Source of the DNA: Pseudomonadota bacterium
GTDB taxonomy: Bacteria; Pseudomonadota; Alphaproteobacteria; Caulobacterales; Caulobacteraceae
Direction of reading: 5' to 3'
Assembly: GCA_023434015.1 (NCBI GenBank)
Contig: JAEYTM010000142.1
Coordinates: 1 to 8,675 of the forward strand
DNA length: 8,675 nucleotides
Part shown: positions 1-5,686 of the stretch, one piece after another
Numbering within the stretch: the stretch's first letter is position 1
Layout of the letters: each line of letters starts with the position of its first letter
The notes under the pieces: model-generated
What the model was told of the DNA's origin: nothing
Database searches by the model: none
The model's input: only the letters and a program-made list of their open reading frames with translations
Position numbers and translations under genes: made by a program

Positions 1-67
1 TCGCCCGGCGGGTCGGATCGCCCAGGGCGGCGAACACCCGCCCGACGTCGACGCCGGGCTCAGCCAC
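1..67 (-). CDS. ArsR-family HTH transcriptional repressor, N-terminal fragment (runs off left edge)
   Basis: Only the first 22 codons lie in the window. Read on the minus strand from a GTG at 67-65 they give (M)AEPGVDVGRVFAALGDPTRRA. The segment VFAALGDPTRRA is the hallmark opening helix of ArsR/SmtB winged-helix repressors, of the SdpR-like, metal-independent type that often sits beside AHSA1/SRPBCC genes. The GTG lies inside the end of the upstream SRPBCC gene, an 8-nt overlap, so translation is probably coupled; no clear Shine-Dalgarno is seen. An internal GTG at 37-35 would cut into the conserved helix and is unlikely to be the start. Family knowledge suggests it represses its own operon through the palindromes at 557-614. 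Ligand and full length cannot be judged. Confidence 0.8.
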   Translation of the reverse strand, partial: MAEPGVDVGRVFAALGDPTRRA

Positions 68-545
68 GCGCTGGGGAGCCCAGCACCCCGCCAAGGCGCT
101 CGAACAGTTCGCGCCAGCCGTCGCGGCGCATCTGCGGCCCGTCGGAGCCCTCGAAGAAAGCCGCCTGATGGGTGCAGACCAGGTCCGTGCCCTCGCCCGC
201 GGCCAGCAGCTCGACCGTGATCAGGGCGAAGGACATCGGCGCCTCGCCGAGGATCATGGTCTGGGCCATGATGATGCGGCGGTCCGGCACGATCTCCAGG
301 AAGACGATGTCGTTGGTGATCACCATGCCGGCGACAGGCGTGCCGGGCCTGAAACGGTAACGGCCGCGCTCCGCGCCGCCGGGCCGGAAGTCGAGCTGGT
401 AGGCTTCGATGTCGTGCGCGCCGCCTTCGGCGAACCAGCGCCGCTTCTTGGCGGGATCGGAGAAGGCGTCGAACACGCGTGACGGTGGGACGGGATAGCT
501 GCGCTCGACAACGAAGGTGTCGTGGATCACGGACGGTTCAGACAT
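60..545 (-). CDS. SRPBCC / AHSA1-like domain protein
   Basis: A 161-residue protein with the START/Bet v1-like (SRPBCC, AHSA1-type) fold pattern. It has an N-terminal strand with ERSYPVPPSRVFDAFSDP (residues 14-31), then the KKRRWF helix end (33-38). A central block of beta strands follows, and the C-terminal helix is FFEGSDGPQMRRDGWRELFERL (130-151), which normally closes a hydrophobic ligand cavity. Length is normal for the family. The ATG at 545 is supported by GAGGA at 556-552, six bases upstream. It is first in an operon with an overlapping ArsR repressor, a very common pairing in proteobacteria. The ligand or reaction is unknown; many members are annotated only as activator of Hsp90 ATPase homologue-like or polyketide cyclase-like. 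Regulation by the downstream ArsR protein is inferred from the palindromic operators just upstream. Confidence 0.88.
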   Translation of the reverse strand: MSEPSVIHDTFVVERSYPVPPSRVFDAFSDPAKKRRWFAEGGAHDIEAYQLDFRPGGAERGRYRFRPGTPVAGMVITNDIVFLEIVPDRRIIMAQTMILGEAPMSFALITVELLAAGEGTDLVCTHQAAFFEGSDGPQMRRDGWRELFERLGGVLGSPARG

Positions 546-556
546 GGCTGATCCTC

Positions 557-580
557 AAGCTGAAGTCATGACTTCAGCTT
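557..580. promoter_or_regulatory. 24-bp perfect palindrome, proposed ArsR operator (proximal)
   Basis: The left arm AAGCTGAAGTCA (557-568) is followed immediately by its exact reverse complement TGACTTCAGCTT (569-580). The inner core is AAGTC-AT-GACTT. It lies 12 bp upstream of the SRPBCC start codon, between the -10 region and the Shine-Dalgarno, where a bound repressor would block transcription. The core recurs at 603-614. Assignment to the adjacent ArsR gene is inferred from position and symmetry. Confidence 0.7.
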
Positions 581-604
581 TCCGCCGGGCGTGGATATTG
601 TCAA
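576..604 (-). promoter_or_regulatory. Predicted promoter of the SRPBCC-arsR operon
   Basis: On the minus strand a perfect TTGACA (-35) lies at 604-599. Seventeen bases on, AAAGCT (581-576) sits at the -10 position; it is a poor match to TATAAT, so only the -35 is convincing. The -35 overlaps the end of the distal palindrome and the -10 overlaps the proximal one, the layout expected for a tightly repressed promoter. Confidence 0.45.
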
Positions 605-614
605 GTCGCGACTT
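603..614. promoter_or_regulatory. 12-bp palindrome AAGTCGCGACTT, proposed ArsR operator (distal)
   Basis: A perfect palindrome sharing the half-sites AAGTC and GACTT with the proximal site; only the central dinucleotide differs (GC against AT). The two centres are 40 bp apart, about four helical turns, so both sites would face nearly the same side of the DNA. It ends ten bases from the stop codon of bfr, so it fills the space between the two minus-strand transcription units. Confidence 0.6.
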
Positions 615-623
615 CAGTGTCGA

Positions 624-1106
624 TCAGGCGCCGGTGAGTTCGCCCATGGCGCTCTGCAGGTAGTTCTGCTCGCCGAGGCTGCGCAGCAGCGACAGCTGGG
701 TCTCCAGGAAGTCGATGTGCTCTTCCGTGTCGCTGAGGATCTCCCGCAGCAGTTCGCGCGAGACATAGTCGCTGGCCGCTTCGCACAGCTTGATGCCTTC
801 GATCAGGGTGACGCGGCCGCCGGTCTCCACCGCCAGGTCCGCCGCCATGCCTTCGCCGACGGTTTCGCCGATCGCCAGCTTGTGAAGGTCCTGCAGGTTG
901 GGCAGGCCGTCGAGGAACAGAATCCGCCGGATCAGCTTGTCGGCGTGCTTCATCTCGCCGATCGATTCCTCGTAGGTGATCTTGCCGAGGCGGGCGAAAC
1001 CCCAGTTCTCGTACATCCGCGCGTGCAGATAGTACTGGTTGACCGCCGTCAGTTCGTTGGTGAGCACCTGGTTAAGGAGCCGGATGATCGCCTTGTCGCC
1101 CTGCAC
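624..1106 (-). CDS. bfr: Bacterioferritin
   Basis: A 160-residue four-helix-bundle ferritin subunit that assembles into a haem-containing 24-mer, oxidises Fe(II) and stores it as ferric mineral in the cytoplasm. Seen in the sequence: LTNEL with ferroxidase ligand E18, then NQYYLHARM; EMKHAD with E51, haem ligand M52 and H54; E94; and H130 in DTEEHIDFLETQ. The position that is usually ligand E127 is Thr here, with glutamates at 128 and 129. The C-terminus EQNYLQSAM is family-typical. I place the start at GTG 1106-1104: GGAGG at 1116-1112 lies five bases upstream, and the protein then begins (M)QGDKAIIRLLNQ at the standard bacterioferritin length. The open frame runs 18 codons further upstream, but those residues are not family-like. 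It follows bfd on the same strand after a 106-nt gap holding an iron-box-like repeat. Confidence 0.95.
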   Translation of the reverse strand: MQGDKAIIRLLNQVLTNELTAVNQYYLHARMYENWGFARLGKITYEESIGEMKHADKLIRRILFLDGLPNLQDLHKLAIGETVGEGMAADLAVETGGRVTLIEGIKLCEAASDYVSRELLREILSDTEEHIDFLETQLSLLRSLGEQNYLQSAMGELTGA

Positions 1107-1175
1107 TGGAGCCTCCGCGGGTAAGCTTGTGGCCGGACACTCGTCCGCCCCCCGGGGCAAGTCAAAGCCTATGTT

Positions 1176-1190
1176 TGCAAGTGATTAGCG
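1176..1190. promoter_or_regulatory. Fur/Mur-like inverted repeat upstream of bfr
   Basis: TGCAAGT (1176-1182), a central G, then ATTAGCG (1184-1190). This is a 7-1-7 arrangement matching the bfd-cydA site TGCAAGT-C-ATTCGCA at 12 of 15 positions. The left half is identical and the right half degenerate. It lies in the bfd-bfr gap, 70 bp upstream of the bfr start, which suggests bfr may have its own iron-responsive promoter. No convincing -35/-10 pair is visible. The assignment to a Fur-family regulator rests on resemblance and gene context only. Confidence 0.4.
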
Positions 1191-1192
1191 GT

Positions 1193-1208
1193 CGCCGAAA
1201 AACCGGCG
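1193..1208 (-). other. Short hairpin just after the bfd stop codon
   Basis: Five-base-pair stem (CGCCG/CGGCG) with a six-base T-rich loop on the minus strand, starting four bases after the bfd stop. No T-run follows, so it is not a standard intrinsic terminator. It could stabilise the bfd message or attenuate read-through into bfr; it may also be chance in GC-rich DNA. Confidence 0.25.
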
Positions 1209-1212
1209 GAGA

Positions 1213-1398
1213 CTACTCGGCGGCGTAGCGGAGCGCTTCGCGTTCCTCATCCAGCATCTTGCGCATGTCGCAGACGCAGCGGGCGCATTGCGCGTGGGTG
1301 TCGCAGGCCTTGAAGATCTGAGCCGGACGGGATGCGCCGGCGGCGATGGCCGCGCGGACCTCGCGTTCACGGATGCCGTTGCAGTTGCAGACGTACAT
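1213..1398 (-). CDS. bfd: Bacterioferritin-associated ferredoxin, [2Fe-2S] (BFD family)
   Basis: A 61-residue protein, complete and of normal length for Bfd. It starts MYVCNCNG, with cluster ligands C4 and C6, and has QCARC giving C38 and C41, the exact BFD spacing (CxC...CxxC). Extra cysteines occur at 32 and 43. In the characterised Pseudomonas pair, Bfd docks on bacterioferritin and passes electrons through the haem to reduce the ferric core and release Fe(II). The same role is inferred from bfr lying immediately downstream. The ATG start is fixed by the conserved MYVC N-terminus; the Shine-Dalgarno is weak (an AGGA about a dozen bases upstream). It is divergent from cydA. Bfd genes are typically induced by iron starvation, which fits the Fur-like repeat in its promoter. 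Confidence 0.93.
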   Translation of the reverse strand: MYVCNCNGIREREVRAAIAAGASRPAQIFKACDTHAQCARCVCDMRKMLDEEREALRYAAE

Positions 1399-1428
1399 GG
1401 GCCGGGCGGTTCCTGCTCTTCACCCCAT

Positions 1429-1457
1429 CTTTAACTCAGATGCGAACGCGGTTGCAA
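1429..1457 (-). promoter_or_regulatory. Predicted bfd promoter overlapping the iron-box-like repeat
   Basis: On the minus strand, TTGCAA (1457-1452) and TTAAAG (1434-1429) are spaced by 17 bp, giving plausible -35 and -10 elements about 30 bp upstream of the bfd start codon. The -35 lies inside the palindrome at 1443-1477, so a bound repressor would compete with RNA polymerase. The -10 match is modest. Confidence 0.4.
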
Positions 1458-1477
1458 GTCATTCGCAACCGCGTTCG
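1443..1477. promoter_or_regulatory. 35-bp inverted repeat with Fur/Mur-like core between bfd and cydA
   Basis: Perfect 13-bp arms, CGAACGCGGTTGC (1443-1455) and GCAACCGCGTTCG (1465-1477), flank a nine-base centre. Across the centre the sequence reads TGCAAGT-C-ATTCGCA (1453-1467), a 7-1-7 inverted repeat of the type bound by Fur-family regulators in alphaproteobacteria. It is 45 bp from the bfd start and 91 bp from the cydA start, so it could control either or both. The outer arms extend well beyond a single Fur site, so two overlapping dimers or a second regulator are possible. The binding protein is inferred, not shown. Confidence 0.6.
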
Positions 1478-1568
1478 GATGCCGCAAGCCGCAGGCGACG
1501 TGCGCGCAGGACGTGGTATGGAGGGACAGCGCCGTCGGCGACGCCCGGCGCGTTGCGGGAGGCCGACC

Positions 1569-2975
1569 ATGGAACCCGATGCGCTGTTGCTGTCGCGGCT
1601 GCAGTTCGCCTTCACCATCGCGTTCCACATCATATTCCCCAGCTTCACCATAGGACTGGCCAGCTTCCTGGCGGTGCTCGAAGGCCTTTGGCTGGCGACC
1701 CGCAGGGAGGCGTTCAAGACGCTCTATCTGTTCTGGGTGAAGATCTTCGCCCTGTCGTTCGGCATGGGCGTCGTGACCGGGGTGGTGATGAGCTACCAGC
1801 TCGGCACCAATTGGAGCGTGTTCTCGGCCTTCGTTGGCCCGGTGATCGGCCCCCTGTTCGCCTTCGAGGTGCTGACCGCCTTCTTCCTGGAGGCCAGCTT
1901 CCTGGGCGTCATGCTGTTCGGCTGGAAGAAGGTCGGCCCCCGCCTGCACTTCACCGCCACCGCCCTGGTGGCCATCGGGACCATCACCTCGTCCTTCTGG
2001 ATCATCTCGGCCAACAGCTGGATGCAGCATCCGACCGGCTTCGAGACCCTGGCGGACGGCACGCTGCGGGCCACCGACTGGATGGCGGTGATCTTCTCGC
2101 CGACCTTCCCCGAGCGGCTGGCCCATATGCTGCTGGCCGCCTTCCTGACCACCGCCCTGGTGGTCGGCGCGGCCTCCGCCTGGCGCCTGCTGCGGCGGGG
2201 AGACGAGGAGACCTCGCGCATCGCCCTGCGGATGGCCATCGGCATGTTCGCCGTGGTCGCGCCGCTGCAGCTCATCGTCGGCGACCTGTCGGGCAAGGAC
2301 GTGCTGCGCTTCCAGCCGGCCAAGCTGGCGGCCATCGAGGCCTTCTGGGAGACCCGCACCCAACAGCCCTTTCACATCGCCGCCTGGCCCGACCGGGAGG
2401 CGGAGGGCAACCGCTGGGAGATTTCGATCCCGCGCCTCGGGTCCTGGATCACCGCCGGCGACGCCGCCGCCGAGGTCCGCGGCCTGAAGGACTTCGCGCC
2501 CGAAGACCGGCCGCCGGTGGCCATCGTGTTCTGGGCCTTCCGGGTGATGGTGGGGCTCGGCCTGGCGATGATCGCCCTGGGCTTCTGGGGCGCCTGGCTG
2601 ATCTGGCGCGGCGGCGGGCCGGAGCGCTCGCCGCTGTTCCTGAAGGCGAGCATCGCCATGGGCCCGACCGGCTTCGTGGCGGTCATCGCCGGATGGATCG
2701 TCGCCGAGGTCGGCCGCCAGCCCTATGTGGTCTATGGCGTGATGCGCACGGCCGACGCGGTTTCGCCAGTGGGGGCCGGCCCGGTGTCCGCCTCCCTGCT
2801 CGGCTTCCTGGTGGTCTATGCGGTCATCTTCAGCGTCGGCGTCCTCTACATCCTGCGGCTGATCGCGGAGGGGCCGATCCCCAATCCCGACGCCGACACA
2901 GACCCGCCGAGCAAGCCGCGGCCGCCGGGCTATGCGCTGGGCGCGGCGCCGAAGGACCCGGAGGTGGGACCATGA
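1569..2975 (+). CDS. cydA: Cytochrome bd-type (cyanide-insensitive, CIO) quinol oxidase subunit I
   Basis: A 468-residue inner-membrane protein with about nine membrane helices. It carries the quinol site and haems b558, b595 and d, and reduces O2 to water using quinol. Visible ligands by comparison with E. coli CydA: H20 (b595), H186 and M327 (b558), E100 and E108 in FAFEVLTAFFLEASF, and W376/E380 just before GRQPYVVYGVMRTADAVSP. That last motif is characteristic of the CIO/CioA branch. The Q-loop (GDLSGKDVLRFQPAKLAAIEAFWET, residues 238-262) is followed by a short segment, so this is the short-Q-loop type. I chose ATG 1569 because GGGAGG lies six bases upstream and the first helix begins at the family-normal place; the frame stays open 79 codons upstream without family resemblance. 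Its stop overlaps the cydB start (ATGA). cioA is an alternative symbol. Confidence 0.96.
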   Translation: MEPDALLLSRLQFAFTIAFHIIFPSFTIGLASFLAVLEGLWLATRREAFKTLYLFWVKIFALSFGMGVVTGVVMSYQLGTNWSVFSAFVGPVIGPLFAFEVLTAFFLEASFLGVMLFGWKKVGPRLHFTATALVAIGTITSSFWIISANSWMQHPTGFETLADGTLRATDWMAVIFSPTFPERLAHMLLAAFLTTALVVGAASAWRLLRRGDEETSRIALRMAIGMFAVVAPLQLIVGDLSGKDVLRFQPAKLAAIEAFWETRTQQPFHIAAWPDREAEGNRWEISIPRLGSWITAGDAAAEVRGLKDFAPEDRPPVAIVFWAFRVMVGLGLAMIALGFWGAWLIWRGGGPERSPLFLKASIAMGPTGFVAVIAGWIVAEVGRQPYVVYGVMRTADAVSPVGAGPVSASLLGFLVVYAVIFSVGVLYILRLIAEGPIPNPDADTDPPSKPRPPGYALGAAPKDPEVGP

Positions 2976-3997
2976 CCCTGGATCTTCCGCTGATCTGGGC
3001 CGGGGTGATCGCCGTCTCCGTCCTGATGTACGTGCTGCTGGACGGCTTCGACCTCGGCATCGGCATCCTCTTCCCCTTCGCCGGTTCGCCGGCCGAGCGG
3101 GACGTGATGATGGACACCGTCGCCCCCGTCTGGGACGGCAACGAGACCTGGCTGGTGCTGGGCGGCGGCGGCCTGTTCGCGGCCTTCCCCCTGGCCTACG
3201 CCGCGGTGATGCCGGCGCTCTACATCCCGATCCTGCTGATGTTGATGGCGCTGATCCTGCGCGGCGTGGCCTTCGAGTTCCGCCTGCGGGGGCGCCGTCA
3301 CGGCAAGCGGTTCTGGACGGTGGCCTTCGCCGGCGGCTCGATCGTCGCCACCCTCGCCCAGGGCCTGGTGCTGGGCGGCTTCATCCAGGGGATCACCCTG
3401 CGCGACGGCGCCTTCGCCGGCGGGCCGTTCGACTGGCTGACGCCCTATACCCTGCTGGTCGCCGCGGGCCTGGTCGCCGGCTACGCCCTGCTCGGCGCGA
3501 CCTGGCTGATCTGGAAGACCGACGACGAACTCCATGGCCGCGCCCGCCGCTGGGCCTGGCGGTCGGCCGGGGCGGCCGCGGCCCTGCTGCTGGCGGTCAG
3601 CCTCGCCACCCTGCTGGTCCATCCGCGCATCGCCCTGCGCTGGGGCTTCGACGCCGGCGCGCTGGACCTGGGGCGGCTGCTGCTGCTGTCGCCGATCCCG
3701 CTGCTCGGGCTGCTGGGCCTGGCGACGGTCGTCGGCGGCCTGCGGCGCCATTCGCACGGCTGGCCGTTCCTCGGCGCCTTCCTCGTGTTCCTGTCCGGCT
3801 ACCTGGGGCTGGCCGTCGGCTTCTTCCCCAACATCGTGCCCTACGACATGACCTTCCGGCAGGCGGCCTCGGCGGACAACGCCCTGGCCCTGATGCTCGG
3901 CGGGGTGGCCATCCTGCTGCCGATGATCCTCGGCTACACCGCCTGGGTCTACTGGGTGTTCCGCGGCAAGGTGAGTTCGGATGCGGGGTATCATTGA
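2972..3997 (+). CDS. cydB: Cytochrome bd-type quinol oxidase subunit II
   Basis: A 341-residue integral membrane partner of CydA with about eight to nine helices; it holds the heterodimer together and helps form the proton and oxygen routes. Family motifs: DGFDLGIG (24-31), PVWDGNETWLV (52-62), ALILRGVAFEFR (93-104), and FFPNIVPYDMTFRQAASADNALALML near the C-terminus (284-309). Length is usual for CioB-like proteins. The ATG overlaps the cydA stop by one ATGA tetranucleotide and is preceded by GGAGGTGGG, so the two subunits are translationally coupled. Its last 17 bases overlap the start of the small DUF2474 gene. Nothing is truncated. Confidence 0.96.
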   Translation: MTLDLPLIWAGVIAVSVLMYVLLDGFDLGIGILFPFAGSPAERDVMMDTVAPVWDGNETWLVLGGGGLFAAFPLAYAAVMPALYIPILLMLMALILRGVAFEFRLRGRRHGKRFWTVAFAGGSIVATLAQGLVLGGFIQGITLRDGAFAGGPFDWLTPYTLLVAAGLVAGYALLGATWLIWKTDDELHGRARRWAWRSAGAAAALLLAVSLATLLVHPRIALRWGFDAGALDLGRLLLLSPIPLLGLLGLATVVGGLRRHSHGWPFLGAFLVFLSGYLGLAVGFFPNIVPYDMTFRQAASADNALALMLGGVAILLPMILGYTAWVYWVFRGKVSSDAGYH

Positions 3998-4127
3998 GCC
4001 GCCGCCGGAGCCCGGCGCGCCGGCGGCCCCGCTCTGGAAGCGCCTCGGCTGGTTCTTCGGTCTCGCCGCCGCCGGCGCGGTTTCGACCGCCGCCGTCGCC
4101 TACCTCTTGAAGGCGCTGCTGAGATAG
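3981..4127 (+). CDS. DUF2474-like small membrane protein of the cytochrome bd operon
   Basis: A 48-residue protein starting at ATG 3981, inside the end of cydB in another frame, with AAGGTGAG at 3968-3975 as a good ribosome-binding site five bases upstream. It has a Pro/Ala-rich cytoplasmic N-terminus, then PLWKRLGWF (17-25), then one hydrophobic helix (about 24-43), then LLKALLR. The PLW(K/R)RLGW block followed by a single transmembrane segment is what I recognise as the DUF2474 family, found directly after cydB in CIO-type operons. By analogy with CydX/CydS micropeptides it probably binds CydAB and stabilises haem incorporation or oxidase activity; that function is inference. It is short enough to be missed by automatic gene calling. 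It ends 14 nt before thiE. Confidence 0.8.
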   Translation: MRGIIEPPPEPGAPAAPLWKRLGWFFGLAAAGAVSTAAVAYLLKALLR

Positions 4128-4141
4128 TGGTCTTAGGGGAC

Positions 4142-4792
4142 ATGTCTGCGCCCCTCTGCCGCCTCTATCTGATCACCCCGCCCCGGCTGGACGACCTCGC
4201 CGCCTTCGGACAGGTCCTCGCCCGGGCGCTCGACGCCGGCGACGTCGCCGCCCTGCAGATCCGCCTGAAGGACACGCCCGACGACGTGGTCCGCGCCGCC
4301 ATCGACGCCCTCTATCCGATCGCCGCCGCCCGCGGCGCGGCGGTGATCCTCAACGACCGGCCGGACCTCGCCGCCGCCGCCGGGTGCGACGGCGTCCATA
4401 TCGGCCAGGACGACATGCCGCTCGCCGAGGCCCGGCGGGTCATGGGCCCCGAGGCGATGATCGGGGTCACCTGCCACGACAGCCTGCACCTAGCCATGGA
4501 GGCCGCCGAGGGCGGGGCGGACTATGTCGCCTTCGGCGCCTTCTTCCCGACCGCCACCAAGAACGCGCCGACCCGCGCCCAGCCGGCGCTGCTGACCGGC
4601 TGGCAGGCCGACATGGTGGTTCCCTGCGTGGCCATCGGCGGGATCACCGTAGAAACCGCCGCCGAGATCGCCGCGGCGGGCGCCGACTTCCTCGCCGTCT
4701 CCGCCGGCGTCTGGTCCCATGGCGAGGGCCCGGCGGCGGCGGTGGCGACCTTCAACGCCGAGATCGCCAGGGGCCTCGCGGCCCGCGCCTGA
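4142..4792 (+). CDS. thiE: Thiamine phosphate synthase
   Basis: A 216-residue TIM-barrel enzyme that joins HMP pyrophosphate and thiazole phosphate to make thiamine monophosphate. Motifs in order: LYLITPPR (8-15), QIRLKD with substrate-binding Q39, R41 and K43, NDRPDLA with N71 and D72 for Mg-pyrophosphate binding, DGVHIGQDD (83-91), GVTCHDS (108-114), FGAFFPTATK phosphate loop (131-140), AIGGIT (164-169). The TenI homologue is less likely because the QxRxK, ND and PTxTK residues are intact. I prefer ATG 4142, which gives the usual start MSAPLCRLYLITPP. A GTG at 4127, overlapping the stop of the preceding gene, would add five residues. AGGGGA lies too close to the ATG to be ideal. The short gap to the DUF2474 gene suggests co-transcription with cydAB. 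Confidence 0.92.
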   Translation: MSAPLCRLYLITPPRLDDLAAFGQVLARALDAGDVAALQIRLKDTPDDVVRAAIDALYPIAAARGAAVILNDRPDLAAAAGCDGVHIGQDDMPLAEARRVMGPEAMIGVTCHDSLHLAMEAAEGGADYVAFGAFFPTATKNAPTRAQPALLTGWQADMVVPCVAIGGITVETAAEIAAAGADFLAVSAGVWSHGEGPAAAVATFNAEIARGLAARA

Positions 4793-4800
4793 CCCTTTCC

Positions 4801-4829
4801 TTGCCTTGATGAGGCCCGCCCACTAGGTT
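4801..4829 (+). promoter_or_regulatory. Predicted suhB promoter
   Basis: TTGCCT (4801-4806) and TAGGTT (4824-4829) are 17 bp apart in the 72-bp gap between thiE and suhB. The -10 context ACTAGGTTC resembles the GCTANAWC-like -10 described for Caulobacter housekeeping promoters. The leader to the GTG start would be roughly 30 nt. Pattern match only. Confidence 0.35.
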
Positions 4830-4864
4830 CCGCGCCGCAATTCCCGTCAGGAAGATCCCAGAAC

Positions 4865-5662
4865 GTGTCCACCCAATCGGCCCTCCTGAAGGTGATGTCG
4901 GACGCCGCGCGCAAGGCGGCCCGCGGCCTCAACCGCGATTTCGGCGAACTGGCCGAGCTGCAGGTCGCCCGGAAGGCCCCCGCCGACTTCGTCTCCGCCG
5001 CCGACCTCAAGGCCGAACAGACCATCTTCGAGATGCTGCAGAAGGCCCGGCCCGGCTACGGCTTCCTGGGCGAGGAACGCGGCCTGATCGAGGGCACCGA
5101 CAAGACCCACACCTGGATCGTCGACCCGCTCGACGGCACCACCAACTTCCTGCACGCCATCCCGCACTTCGCCATCAACATCGCCCTGCAGCGCGAAGGC
5201 GCGGGCGTGGTGGCGGCGGTGACCTACAACCCTGTCAGCAACGAGCTGTTCTGGGCCGAGAAGGGCAAGGGCTGCTTCGTCAACGACAAGCGGCTGCGCG
5301 TCGCGGCGCGCACGCGGCTGGACGAGGCGGTGCTGGCCACCGGCATCCCCTACCTCGGCCACGGCCAGCACGCCCGGTTCCTCAAGGAGCTGCACCAGAT
5401 GAGCCAGCGCGTCGCCGGCGTGCGCCGCTTCGGCTCCGCCGCCCTCGACCTCGCCTGGATCGCCGCCGGCCGCTTCGACGGCTTCTGGGAGCGCGACCTG
5501 TCGCCGTGGGACCTGGCGGCCGGCCTGCTGCTGGTCTCGGAAGCCGGCGGCAAGGTGACCGACGCCGACGGCGGGGCCGATCCGCTGGCCACCGGCTCGA
5601 TCTGCGCGGCCAACCTCGAGCTGCATCCGCAGATGGTCGACCGCCTGCGCCAGGCGCAGTAG
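4865..5662 (+). CDS. suhB: Inositol-1-monophosphatase family protein (SuhB-type)
   Basis: A 265-residue Mg2+-dependent, Li+-sensitive phosphatase family member; the activity is dephosphorylation of myo-inositol-1-phosphate or related sugar phosphates. All metal-site motifs are present: D47 in FVSAADLKAE, GEE with E70 (69-71), DPLDGTTNF with D87 and D90 (87-95), and WDLAAG with D216 (215-220). Length matches SuhB/IMPase. The start is GTG 4865, preceded by AGGAAGA at 4849-4855, about nine bases away; no ATG fits the N-terminus better. In E. coli SuhB also acts in rRNA antitermination; whether this one does cannot be told. It is convergent with the ABC exporter gene, with only 24 nt between the stops and no strong terminator visible. 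Confidence 0.92.
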   Translation: MSTQSALLKVMSDAARKAARGLNRDFGELAELQVARKAPADFVSAADLKAEQTIFEMLQKARPGYGFLGEERGLIEGTDKTHTWIVDPLDGTTNFLHAIPHFAINIALQREGAGVVAAVTYNPVSNELFWAEKGKGCFVNDKRLRVAARTRLDEAVLATGIPYLGHGQHARFLKELHQMSQRVAGVRRFGSAALDLAWIAAGRFDGFWERDLSPWDLAAGLLLVSEAGGKVTDADGGADPLATGSICAANLELHPQMVDRLRQAQ

Positions 5663-5686
5663 GTCGAACCCTTTCGCCGGTAGCGC

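Noticed and set aside
1107..1160. 18-residue N-terminal extension of bacterioferritin from an upstream ATG.
   Set aside because: GTG 1106 has an ideal GGAGG five bases upstream and gives the canonical N-terminus and length, with E18, E51, H54, E94 and H130 in standard numbering.
1346..2971. Long open frame continuous with cydB that would make an N-terminally extended 883-residue CydB.
   Set aside because: The upstream part is Arg/Gly/Pro-rich low-complexity translation out of frame with cydA, a normal artefact of GC-rich DNA. cydB has its own ATGA-coupled start and Shine-Dalgarno.
2932..4110. Long Arg/Gly-rich plus-strand frame overlapping cydB.
   Set aside because: Out-of-frame shadow of cydB with no recognisable domain.
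5645..5659. Inverted repeat CTGCGC-CAG-GCGCAG at the end of suhB as a terminator.
   Set aside because: It lies within the suhB codons, has only a six-bp stem and no T-run. It is better explained by coding sequence for the LRQAQ end.
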